The position numbers and the translations under genes were made by a program. This document shows positions 47,763 to 58,479 of a DNA stretch of 64,000 bases, one piece after another (position 1 is the first letter of the stretch; every line of letters begins with the position of its first letter). Under the pieces are notes generated by a model, which had not been told where the DNA came from, ran no database searches, and was given only the letters and a program-made list of their open reading frames with translations. The stretch comes from Chromera velia (lineage: Eukaryota; Sar; Chromeraceae): positions 54,139 through 118,138 of the forward strand of contig JAHBMJ010000553.1 of NCBI GenBank assembly GCA_018398765.1. Reading direction: 5' to 3'.

Positions 47763-48491
47763 ACTTGAGAGAAGGGACTGACCTCTCCTTCAAGTTTCTC
47801 AACGGAAGAGAAATTTTGAAGTCGAGACTGCAATCAGTCAGGCAGAAAGGCATTCAATACAGGTTTGTTGACGTATGTACCCATCTATCTGTGTGTACGT
47901 CCGTTCACTGGCCCATTCAATCCATTCTTTCACGTTTGCCGGGATGCATATGTGTACCCAGCTATCCATTCAAAGCAACGCAGGTTTTCATACACGCAGG
48001 CTTGACCTGACAAACTCATCCAGGAAGACTCTTTTTCGGCACCATGAAACGGCGGAAAGGCAGAAAGTCTTCGTTCTCCCACAAAAAAACAGTCATTAAC
48101 GAGTTGCACTTCTTTTAGGCGTTTCTGCCATGCACGTATCCGTCTGCTCCGTCATCTTTTCTCTATTGCTTTGTCTCTTCATTTGTCTATCTGTCTGTTT
48201 ATTCATTTCTGTGGGTCCTTCTTCCCCGCCCCTCTCTTTTTCTTTCTCTCTCCCTCTGCCGTTTTCTGTTTTCCACTTTCCGTGTTCAACGAGAAAAAAG
48301 ACCGACACCCGGACAGCCAGGCAAGAAGGAAGGGACAGAGGGACATCAAAGAGAGAGAGAGACTCACATAGACGCTCTCATTGTGCCGAACTTCCACTGA
48401 CACATCCACAAAACGCTCCCGCATAGCCGTCACATTCCGACAACCGAGGCAAGTCGTCTCATTTACAAAAAGACCCTGCACACACACACGC

Positions 48492-48557
<66 letters not shown>

Positions 48558-50818
48558 CGGCGGTCAAAGAAAGTCCTTTGAGGTGCACTGCAGACGAAAA
48601 GAGTCGATCAAGTAAAGCTCAAACTCCCGAAATCGTCTCCGACTTCATCACGCGCATACACACCAGGGAGAAGGAGAGAGCTCGATGTTACCACTCTGAC
48701 CTCGAAAAGTTTTCTTATCCAAGTCGGTTGCGGCCCGTCGCCCTCTTCCTCTCCTTCCCCCTTGACCCCCACCACCCCCTCCTGTGCCTTCTGCCTCTCC
48801 CTCTCTCTCTCCTTCTCTCTTTGACGTTGCTTCGCCCTCCCCTTCCGTGCCGCCGCGGCCCCACAGGGGGACAGAGGGAACCCCCGCGGCTTCTTACCGC
48901 CCTTAGGCCCGCGTTCTGGACTAGATTCGTCCCCGCTGTCGTCTGCAGAGAGAACGGAGAGCAGTGCGGACTCTTTTCTTATCTCCTCTTTCTGATTCCC
49001 CCGGGGCGTCTACGGACTTATTCAGGACTTTGCGTTGTCCCTCTCCCCTCTTCTCCTCCTGCTCAAGCTCAAGTCAACAGAAAAAAAGAACTTGTCATTC
49101 TGGTGATTATGCGCATTCATTCACGCTCCTCCCCAGGCTGTTCAGATTTGGATTCTTCTCCTGCGGGTGCTGTCTTTTGTATTGTCTTCGTAAGGATGGA
49201 TGGATGGATGGATGGACGTGTACAAAAAGTAAGCAGTGTCACCATGCACGTGCATCTTCTCGGACGTCCATTCATCTTCTGTGCCCTTCACTCACTCTCA
49301 CTTTCCGTCCTTCTCTCCTTTCCGTCCTTCTCTCCTTCCTTCCTTCCTTCCTTCCGTCCTTCCTTCCTTCCTTCCTTCCGGAATTTCTCATTCACTTCTC
49401 TCTCTCTCTCTTGCTCCTTCCCTTCTTCCCTTCCTACCCACCTTGGTGTCCCTTCCCCCCTTCTGCAGCTGCGTCCTTCTCTTTGCTCTTCTCCTTGTCC
49501 AGAAGCTCTGTGGCCTCGTTGAGCAGGAAGAGAAGAAACTCGTGGGCGTCTTGCTGGGCTCCGCTGTTAAACATCTCTGCAGGCAGAGAAAGAAGAAAAG
49601 AAATCTCTTCTCTGTAGTGATTCTTGGTTTTATCAGTTCTCTTTCCTCTCTCAGCTCCTGGACTGACACACTGAGCAGAAAATTGGAAGAGGCAGATAGG
49701 GGGCATGAGGAGGGAATAGAAAGGACATGGACGGCCCGAAGAAGGTGGTATGGAAAGGGGGAAGGGGGGCAAGAAGGCAGACAAAAAGAAAGGAAGGAAA
49801 GAGACCGACACTTCCTTTCTCCCTCTCACACACACAGAATAAGACACACACGAACACCCCCCTTCTCCCCCAACAGGCTGCCGAGGAAGGAGCCCACCAT
49901 TGTCTGCCTTCAATTTGGAGAATTGTGCATACATGCATTCATTTCCATACAGGAAGCCAAGTGAATGCATACAGGAAGCCAAAGAGGGAGCCCACCATTG
50001 TCTGCCTTCAATTTGGAGAAAAACTTGCGGGGTGCAAGAGAACCTGCAAGCAAACAAGCAAGCAAAGAAGAGAGCATATTTCAACAACGACAACCGGGAG
50101 AACAAAACTTGATTTGTGTGTCCAAGGCTTTGTGGCAACATTCACGGATCCATCGTTGCCTTCTTCATGAAGTCAACCAATCAACCCGTCGATCAAGTCA
50201 CCGCGTCCCCCCTCCAGGAACCGACTGTACAAAGAAAGTCAATCGAGGGATCGATTGATCCACCGCTGTCCACTTTCACAGGTGATCCCACACTCGCAAC
50301 TTTTTCTGTCCGTCTTCAAGAGAATTTCGCGTTGTGTGCCCAGAAGAGGTGGCATGCTCCACCTTCCCAATGACTTACTTACGACCATCCGACCAAGCAA
50401 TGAACCAACGAATGTGCGGACCTTGTTTCTTCTTTCGGGACTCCAGTTGAGCAAACAAGTCTCCCATTGCACTCAGAAGGGTGTTCTGCAAGCACACCAA
50501 ACGCACACTCTCTCAAGTCTTCGTCAAGTAAGGCTAGCTGTCCATCAATGTCTCCATGCACGCACGCATACAGACAGACAGTCTGCAGAGAATGAAGAGA
50601 GACAATCCACTGTTGAAAGGAAGGACCCACCCCGTCGTGTTGGTGTTGGATGATTTGTTGCCGTGCCGGAGGGCAGTGGTAGAGGGCCTGGAGGACAGAG
50701 TTCAGGTAGCACGAGTTGCCCAGGTTGATCAACCCGAGGTAGTGGGGCTGCTTCTGCTGGTCGAACGCGGAGGCACCCCCCGCGTTGTCGGCAGCGGCGT
50801 TCTTGGAGCTGTCGGACC
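43333..50818 (-). CDS. Ubiquitin carboxyl-terminal hydrolase, USP12/USP46 type
   Basis: Fifteen exons join in phase: 50818-50631, 50485-50422, 50043-49996, 49576-49442, 48942-48701, 48475-48368, 47827-47783, 47351-47302, 46996-46913, 46692-46650, 46105-45705, 45278-45233, 44790-44758, 43942-43875 and 43384-43333 (at least 535 aa). The Cys box is [38 protein letters not shown] follows. Two CxxC pairs for zinc lie in TTCLGCRNV and [35 protein letters not shown] and the His box RGHYVSLVR with [10 protein letters not shown] complete the active site, and [11 protein letters not shown] ends the domain. This order matches USP12/46 (yeast Ubp9/13), which cleave ubiquitin with WD40 cofactors. Charged insertions fill exon 5 and exon 11 (residues rich in Lys/Glu, then Pro/Ser). 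The initiating exon is upstream of 50818 and was not resolved. Confidence 0.92.
44513..44665. repeat. 39-bp minisatellite, four copies, inside a USP intron
   Basis: Four tandem units of TGTCCATG(CA/GT)CCAACAGTG... ending AAAGGCAAAAGG. Units 1-2 have CATGCACC and units 3-4 CATGGTCC. The period is 13 codons, so the plus strand stays open as repeated [13 protein letters not shown] within a 95-codon frame (44384-44671). Confidence 0.9.
45545..45705. repeat. CAGA/pyrimidine-core dispersed repeat, copy 2 (intronic)
   Basis: A single copy with core TTTCTTCTTCTCCCTTC, then the AAAGAAC-rich middle, then CCGTGGGCAGGGGGC and (CAGA)n. It abuts the splice donor of USP exon 11 at 45705, so the intron begins almost directly with this element. 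Confidence 0.75.
49886..50025. repeat. Donor-spanning partial duplication at USP exon 3
   Basis: A stretch of about 34 bases (GGAGCCCACCATTGTCTGCC...) that covers the 3' end and splice donor of USP exon 3 (49989-50022) occurs again about 100 bases into the intron (49890-49922). ATACAGGAAGCCAA is also repeated nearby. The second copy would present a decoy donor. Confidence 0.8.
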
Positions 50819-52552
50819 CTGGAGGGAGGAGCACAAAGGTGGTGGAGGGGGGGAAGGCGGGCAAGCGAGAGTGGGTGAGAATTTAAAAAAGTGAGGAAAG
50901 AGTCGGACAGATGGGGCCACGCACAACTCCTTTCTTCTCTTTTCTTTTCCCGTGGCCGGAGCTGGAGAGAACATGAAAAAAGAGGAGGAAAGATGGAAAG
51001 GTACACAAGTAGATACCGGCACGGAGGTAGCCGCAGAGAGAGAGGGAGAGGGAGAGCGCAGGGAGAGACGGTCCGGAGACGGAGAGAAAAGTCAACGACG
51101 AGATACGTGAGCGGCACGCGTCCCATTCTCCCCAACGAGTCCCTCACCGACCCATGTTTCTTTCGACAAGCGAGTAACCAGACTCGTCTGTACTCCACGC
51201 TTCCTTCCTCTCTTCTCTAACGATTTCTTATTGGATCAACGGATTCTGTTGCAAGGGAATCCTCAGGCGGCAAGCAACTGATAAAGTTGGGGCGGACTCT
51301 CTCAGTGGGCAATGTAATCCCTGCCAGTTCCCAGCCCTCACAAAAGTGCACCAGCCTTAACTCGAGGCGGCAACGTACTGCCCAACTTGCATGCACACCA
51401 TTGCTCACCTTAATATTGGGCAGCTACCAGTGGCATGCAGTAACCACTATAAGAGCGAGGATTCGAAAACGAAAAAAGGATGTAAGAGACGTACGTACGT
51501 GCATATGATGCATGCATGTAGACGGATCACAAACATGCAATTATTAATATAATTAATGCGCACGTCGCCATGCAAGCCGGCTAAATCTTAGATTCAAGAT
51601 GCAAGCCTCTAGCTCAGAAGCTTCGTGGCGCGCCCAGTGCGCCGCCCACCGCCGCCCGGCCATATCCATACGTTCAAGGCTGCATGGCAAGCTGTACCTA
51701 CTAGTACCTACTAACCCCCGCGGTAGACGAAAGTCTGCCGAGACGAGACGAGACGAGACGTAACGAGACGAGACAAGACGAGACGAGACGAGACGAGACG
51801 AGACGAGACAAGACGAGACGAGACGAGATGAGACTAATTAAATATAACGAATAGTAATAAAGCAAAAAAAAAAATTATTATCGTCGATACATAGTTGGAT
51901 GATAATCCAATGATGGCCCTAATATGTTCCACCGAATACTACAAAGTACCACAAAGTCTCTTAAGACAACGGAAAAGTTATAGGAAAAAAAAAACGTTGG
52001 TTATAAAAAAAAACTCAAATTTAATTTAGAATCTCACAAAAAAAAAAAATCAAGCGCAAAACTTATCAATCAATCAATAAAAAAACATTCAAAACTAAGA
52101 AATAAAAAATTAAATAAAACAACAAAATATACAATAGATTTTCCCTAGTAATAACATATTTAGAATGGTGAATCCATTGAATTGAAAACAATGCAAAATA
52201 CTCACAAATCAATTTAGTGGAAACAATTTCTCGGAAATAATTATCGTAACTTGTTCAATCATGTGTTTTAAGATCTTAGATAGATATTACTGAATCAATA
52301 TTAACCCTAGTATTAACCTGTCATGACTCAGAAAATGACTAGAATGGTGTTGGTTGATTGCTTCATTTTTCTACTTGTATGTACCTGTATGAATCTGAAC
52401 ACGATGAAACAACAATTAAGCCAAACAGACACAGAAGCACGCCGGTGAGAGAATCAAGCAGTATGAGAGCCAATCTTCCATGGATGCCCTCCCATCCTGT
52501 CTGTTTGTTCCCTCAAAGGCCAGGGATCTATTTGACTCTTCACTCAAAGCAT
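50819..52552. other. 5' region of the USP gene and AT-rich intergenic stretch
   Basis: 50819-51210 probably includes the untranslated leader and missing first exon of the USP gene; ATG-led frames there do not join in phase to exon 50818. A GCATGCATG lies near 51510. 51540-51740 is a G/C-mixed block. 51840-52400 is AT-rich without coding frames. Confidence 0.5.
51739..51834. repeat. (GAGAC)n pentanucleotide tract
   Basis: About 19 units of AGACG/GAGAC with a few single-base variants (GTAAC, GACAA, GATG), between the USP 5' region and an AT-rich block. Confidence 0.95.
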
Positions 52553-53065
52553 CTACTCGAGATCCTTCTTCATGAGGATCACAAACTCGTCCTGTGAGAT
52601 GGTCGGGTTCTTCGGGTCCTTCTGCTTCCCCCTCGAAGCCATCATCAACATCTCTTTCAGACGATCCTCGTCTGCCGTGTCCCCCAACTTCTGGCACGTC
52701 TGCACTCACAGACATGCAGAGCATATCGATTTGTGGAGACGGCGTGGAAGGCAGCCGTAAGATTGGAATCGAAGGCAAGTCGATAGGGTTGGACGGCTTT
52801 TGCAAGGCTGTGCAGACAGTAAGACATTCTCATACCTTTGTGGTTGAATCCTTCCTTTTTTCTCTTCGTTTTCCCAAGCCGAGAGACCGTGTCTCTCTTT
52901 TCAGTTGTTTCGGTTTTCACAAAAACAGCAGATAAGGGGGGGGGGAACAAAGAACGGACGGAAGTAAGGAAGGAAAGAAGAAGATTGAAGGAGGAGGCAG
53001 GAAGAACGAAAAAAGAAAAGAAAAAAACGAACGAAGGAACGAACGACAGAAAGAAGAAAAAAAAG

Positions 53066-53108
<43 letters not shown>

Positions 53109-53609
53109 ACAGAATACAGGAAGGAAGGAAGGAAGGAAGAGAGGAAGAAAGACAAAAAGAAAGAGAGAAACACCAACAGACAGACTATATGGTTTCTCTC
53201 CCTCCCGACAGACAGACGGATAGACAGACAGACCATCTGTTTCTTCTTCTCCCTTCTTTTCTTCAGGCAGGCAGGCAGGCAGACAGACAGGCAGGCAAAC
53301 AGACTACGTGTTTCCTCTTCGCCCTTCTTTTCTTCATGTACACAATAGACAAAAAGAAGGAAAGACAGACAGACAGACAAACAGACAGAGATAGTGTATG
53401 TTTCCTCTTCTCCCTTCCTTTCTTCATGTGGACAAGAGACAGGCTATATGGTTTTTTTCCCTCAGACAGACAGACTTTTTGTTTTTTCATCTCCCTTGTT
53501 TTCTTCATCTACATAGCAGACAAAAAGAAAGAAAGAACAAAGACACAAGAACAGAACCAACAATCAAACAGCGTGGGCAGGGGGCCCGAAAGGTGACAGA
53601 CAGAGAGAC

Positions 53610-53653
<44 letters not shown>

Positions 53654-53901
53654 TATATGTTTCTTCTTCTCCCTTCTTTTCTTCATGGACACAATAGACA
53701 AAAAGAAAGAAAGCAACAAAGACAACAGACAGACAGACAGACAGACTATATGTTTCTTCTTCTCCTTTCTTTTCTTCATGGACACAATAGACAAAAGAAA
53801 GAAAGCCAGACAGACAGACAGACAGACAGACAGACTATATGTTTCTTCTTCTCCCTTCTTTTCTTCATGGACACAATAGACAAAAAGAAAGAAAGCAACA
53901 A

Positions 53902-53941
<40 letters not shown>

Positions 53942-54016
53942 TATATGTTTCTTCTTCTTCTCCCTCTTTTTCTTCATGAACACCACAGACAAACACAGAC
54001 AGACAGACAGACAGAC

Positions 54017-54055
<39 letters not shown>

Positions 54056-54063
54056 AAAAAAAA

Positions 54064-54095
<32 letters not shown>

Positions 54096-54099
54096 AGGA

Positions 54100-54165
<66 letters not shown>

Positions 54166-56076
54166 AAGAAGAAAAAAAAAAGAAAGAAAGAAAGAAAGAA
54201 AGAAAGACAGACAGACAGAAGAACAAGACGATCACTCAAACAGCTTGGGCAAGGGGCTAGAGAGACCGAATCATTGTTCTTCCCCACCTTTGTGCTTTTT
54301 TTTTTTACTCCAATACACAACACACAAGAAAAGCACGAGAGACAAGAATATGGACAGAGAGAAAAAGAGACCGATAAAATTACCGAGACTAGACGGACGG
54401 CCACGCAGTCAGCCAGATTTGTCCTCTTCCCTTTTTCCTGTCTTCGATTTTTTCCCATGTGCTGGTGGCCAGACGGACAAAAAGGCACCAATCATTTTTG
54501 TGTGTATTGCAGACACATGCTCAGACATGTACCCTGTGGAGGCACGAGAAGCCTCAATGAGTGAATCCGACAGAATGAATCGCTGACTGCCAGACAGACT
54601 GACCTCCTTCATATCCCTCATGGAAATGAAGCCCTTGCCCTCGTTGTCGAAATGACGGTAGGATTGGACGATGTCTGCGTCGTTGTCGTTCTTTCCCTGA
54701 GAACATAGTTTTTTGGGGGGGATGGGAAAATAAAGATCTGGTCGGTCGGTCACACCGGAAAGAATCTCCTGTTTTGAGGCTCAAATTGTCGGGTAGATGG
54801 GTTGACTGGTGAAGTGAAACTGCGCGAGCACGTGCACGGGGAGAGACCGCATGATGCGGGGATGCACGTGCCAACAGACATGCAGACACCAACAGCGGAT
54901 CGGTCCGTCGATCAATCTGGGTCTCTGCGTGCGTTAGCATGCATGACCGCTGACCCGATGAATGAAACCAACTTGATTCCCCCCTACGAACACACCAAAG
55001 AAAGCAAAGTGAAATGAAGCAACTGCAAACCGACTCAGAGGCTTCTGAGTTTTCCTCTTCCTAACCAACAAAAGACAAGACCCCCCACACACTGGCTCCA
55101 CAGTGACATCTCCAGCCGGATCGACAGCTGGCCACTGAGTTATCCGACAGAACTCACCACCAACTCCCCATTCTTTACGGAGTCGTAGCTCGTCACGCAA
55201 AGTGATGGTAACCAAACAGTCGACCTAGACACACGGCAGCCTGACCGACCGAGCAGTAACCTACTCACTCAAACATATGACCAGGAAGGACGATCGAAGC
55301 AAGCAGGGAAGGCAGACTGAATCAAAAGCTTCGTCCTCCCTCCACAGATCGAAACGATGGATCGGTATGAATGTCCACTCAACAAGGAGAGTCACACAAA
55401 CGAGGGACTAACGAATGAAGGGACAGACCAGTTTCTTCGTCATCAGAGATACAAACTCGTCCTCCTCGATCTCTCTGGACCCGTCCCCGTCGACTTGTGC
55501 GAGAACTCTCTGGATGGCCTTCTTGACTGCCTCCTTGCTGAAGCCGTAGTCATCGAAGTGGGCCTCCAGTTCGTTCACAGAGATCTTTCCACTACCGTCC
55601 TCATCGAGCAACCTGAAGCCCTCACGGATCGCCTTCTCCTCCTTCTCCGCATATGTCATCTCCTGCACTCAATCATGCATAGGCGTATCCAAACAACCAT
55701 CCAGGTCATTTTACTTGGATCACGTAGACCGGCATTTCGATTCTTTTAGAGAGGTCCCAGCCGTACACAGAGAGCCTCCCATCGAACGGACCTTATCTGT
55801 GAGCGGACTTCCTCCGTCCATCGTGAGTCGACGAGCTTAGAGAAGGGAAGGGAAGGGAAGGGAAGTGGCCCCGGGTCGGGATCGACTGAAGCAAGCTCTC
55901 TGAAACGAATTGACGTGGCGAGTGTGTTGCGCCTTTCTCCTTTTTCCCGCGGCTTTTCTTCTGTAGGGGACTCAGCGAAACTGTGCGCCAGAGGATTGTT
56001 CCTTGGACAGCAAATCCGCGATCTTACATACACTCCAGCGAGATAGATCGAGAGAGGAGCTAGGCGCTGACGGCAT
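52553..56076 (-). CDS. Centrin-like EF-hand calcium-binding protein, 172 aa
   Basis: Exons 56076-56032, 55662-55429, 54696-54604 and 52699-52553 join in phase to 172 aa, the normal centrin length. The first exon (MPSAPSSSLDLSRWS) is inferred from a GTATGT donor in the right phase. EF loop 1 is DEDGSGKISVNE and loop 2 DGDGSREIEEDE, both with the calcium ligands in place. Loop 3 (DNEGKGFISMRD) ends in Asp instead of Glu, and loop 4 (MASRGKQKDPKNPTISQDEF) lacks the loop acids and has a Lys/Pro-rich substitution. The linker MTKKLGKNDNDADIVQSYRHF matches the centrin mid-helix. Centrins act at centrioles and basal bodies. The C-terminal half has probably lost calcium binding. Intron 3 (54603-52700) is filled with repeats. 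Confidence 0.82.
53160..54270. repeat. CAGA/pyrimidine-core repeat array (cluster 3) with (GAAA)n, intronic
   Basis: At least eight copies of the TTTCTTCTTCTCCCTTC core (near 53238, 53309, 53398, 53476, 53657, 53748, 53837 and 53945), each flanked by (CAGA)n and followed by ACAATAGACAAAAAGAAAG. The CAATCAAACAGCGTGGGCAG end occurs at 53561 and, diverged, at 54233. A (GAAA)n/poly-A tract fills 54018-54206. All lie in centrin intron 3. Confidence 0.85.
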
Positions 56077-57408
56077 CAGCTCGGAGAAAAGGTCCGACGC
56101 GGACTTCGGCCTATAGCTGCAAGCCGGATGCATGTCGCAGGCTTTAAATTTCTCCGACGCGCGAGCTACAGGGCTTTTCCGCCCGCGGCAGGCCCTTGCA
56201 TGCAGGCCGGCGGGCCCGCGGGGGCGCGCGGGATCTTTACCCCAATATAGGGTCCACGGGGGATCAGGCTCCGCCCCCCTCCACCCACCCACAATATCAC
56301 AATCACCCCAAGAAGGAAGTCTGTCTTCAAGCGCGGGCGTGCGCGCGTACGTTAACGTTGTGTGTTGGTGTTTTTTTTGTATTTTGTTAGATTTTTGTAT
56401 GAATTTTACATATACAGGACACTTGATGGTAGTGGAGCAAGCTATGTTGGCGTTAGGACACAGCCAGTAACTCCTCTGTGGCTCCCAGATGTCTGGGAGT
56501 AGAGTGAGGCTAGAGAGAGTGACTATTGCTGGAAGTTGATGGTCTAGATGGTCTAATGATGGAGGAGACGGCTAAGTGTGAGCTAGCTGTTTGAGAAGAT
56601 CTGGACTGCCAGAGCATGTTGTTTAAAGTGGAGGGGAGCAGGGGGACCACCCCCCCTACGTCCATCACGGCCCGTGCCCCCCCCAGAAGTTCAAGATCTA
56701 AATAGGACCAGGGGGGGCCTAGGCTTTACTTATGCCCCCCCCGGCTCAGAGGTCTGGGGGGGGCGTGGAGCACGGGGGGGGGGGGGGGCAGCCCGGCAGC
56801 GCGCGCATGGAGTCCCCCCCCCGCGGCTTACAACATATGCACGTATTGTACGTGAGCGTGCACGTGTTGCACGAATTTGCGATACGCGCAATGATGCATG
56901 CAGTCAAATTGTCAGTTTGTCTGACTTTGCAGGTTCTGTCCGAAGTGAGTGGGCTTCAATCTGGAAGTACATCGTGAGCCGCTTGAAACGGAAAGCCACC
57001 TAGTAACCTTGCCAAAGACCTTCTTATGAGCTGGTCTACAGCTGTATGTTACAAAAGGTGGAAATGGCTTTCAGCGGCTTTGAATTTCGAATCGCACAAA
57101 GCCAGATCGACCTGCAATCTAGCCTGCGACTAGAGCCTGCGATCGGGCTTCATATACTTCCGATCAAAAACTGGTCAGAATGTCCATCTACGAGCCGTCT
57201 GCTGTTCTACAGCACTCTCAATGCTGTGAGGGCGCGATTGCCGAAATGGTATTTCGACGCGTTGAGATTGAAATCACGAAGGTGGGTTTCAGAAGGTGGC
57301 TTCAGCGACATCGACCTCAACACGTTTCCTTCTGCTTGTGGCCTTCCTCTGCCGTCCTCTGCTTGTGGAAGTAGCATCGTCTTTCGCTGATCAGTTGCTT
57401 TGAGCTGT
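56077..57408. other. Upstream of centrin-like gene; G/C-rich block and unassigned sequence
   Basis: 56077-56350 is very GC-rich with TTGCATGCAGG near 56198 and may be promoter sequence of the centrin-like gene. 56640-56825 carries the G-run/C-run repeat listed separately. A 114-codon frame lies at 57046-57390 (plus), with no recognisable domain; I do not call it a gene. Confidence 0.45.
56641..56830. repeat. G-run/C-run palindromic repeat, copy A
   Basis: Contains AGGGGGGGCCTAGGCTTTAC then TTATGCCCCCCCC (56707-56742): a G7/C8 hairpin with an 11-15 base loop, followed by further runs of G. Copy B at 58352-58470 shares the loop TTTACTTA and the flanking G-rich GGGCGT. Confidence 0.7.
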
Positions 57409-58190
57409 TTGGATGGGTGGAGTCATGGCTAGATAAAGGGATGGACAGATTGCATGGTAGATGGATGTAAATTGATAGATGGATGTATGGATGGGTGCAT
57501 GGAAGGACGTGGAAGGATGGATGGACGGATGGATCGATGGATAGATAGATGGATGCCATTGGATGTATGGATATATAGATGGATGGATGGCGATGGATGG
57601 CTGGCTGGATGGAAGGATAGATGGTTTCCTAGATGGTTTCGTTGGTGGCTGGCTGATGCTGGCTAGATGGATGGCCGGATCATGGGGGGATGGATGGATT
57701 TGTGGAGTCATAGCTGGATGAACAGATACATGGATGTATATGGACGGATGGGTGGGTTGATGGATAGGTGGATGGATAGATAGATGAAGACATGGCTCGT
57801 TGGGTGGATGGATGGAGTCATGGCTGGGTTGAGGGATGGCTGGATGGAGGCTAGGACGGAGGGATGGACAGATTGGCTAGCAGATTGGTAGATGGATAGA
57901 TAGATGGGTGGGTGGATGGATGAAGGGATGGGGGGATGGGGGGATGGATGGACGGATGCGGATGGATGGGTGGATTTATGGGTGAAGTTATGGATGGATG
58001 GATGGATGGATGGATGGATGGATAGTTTTGTTGCTGGCTAGATGGATAGATGGATAGAGTCATGGTCGAAAGGAGGGGTGAATGGATGGATAGATGGATG
58101 GATGAGTGGATGCCATTGGGTGGATGGATTGATAGATGGATAGATGGAATCCGATTGGGATAGCTGGATGGGTCGAGTCATACTGTTGAC
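57409..58190. repeat. GATG/GATA-type minisatellite
   Basis: About 780 bases dominated by GGAT/GATA tetranucleotides (ATGGATGGATGG, AGATAGAT), with recurring longer words such as GGAGTCATGGCTGG and GATGGTTTC. The peptide-like frames on either strand ([11 protein letters not shown]) are repeat artefacts. Confidence 0.95.
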
Positions 58191-58351
58191 TCATGCATGA
58201 CTGGATGGAGAAATGACGAGAAATAGATGGACACTATGAAATAATCGTACTCTTTGTGGACTTATATTGACTTCAATGACATATAGTATCCTTCAATGAC
58301 ATGTATCTTGGTTCACTTCAATTTGTTACTGTTTTCAGGTTCATAAGTGGA

Positions 58352-58470
58352 CCCGGAGGGGGGGGGGCGCCCCCTCCCCCTCAAACTGACCGGGGGGGGC
58401 ATAGGTTTACTTAAGCCCCCCCCATAACGGAGGGAGGGGGGAGGGCGTACTAGCCCCCCCCCTCCTTCAT
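58352..58470. repeat. G-run/C-run palindromic repeat, copy B
   Basis: GACCGGGGGGGGCATAGGTT then TACTTAAGCCCCCCCC (58389-58424), with more G and C runs on each side. Aligns to copy A at 56707. The two copies sit on either side of the GATG minisatellite in the same orientation. Confidence 0.7.
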
Positions 58471-58479
58471 CCAAGTTTA

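Noticed and set aside
53160-54270. Regularly spaced repeats that superficially resemble a CRISPR array
   Set aside because: Spacers are simple (CAGA)n and (GAAA)n repeats, units vary in length, and the DNA is a eukaryotic intron.
57046-57390. 114-codon plus-strand frame starting MLQKVEMAFSGFEFRIAQ
   Set aside because: No recognisable domain, no conserved splice or promoter signal, surrounded by repeats; length is possible by chance.
57391-58063. Minus-strand frames of [11 protein letters not shown] type
   Set aside because: Translation of the GATG satellite.
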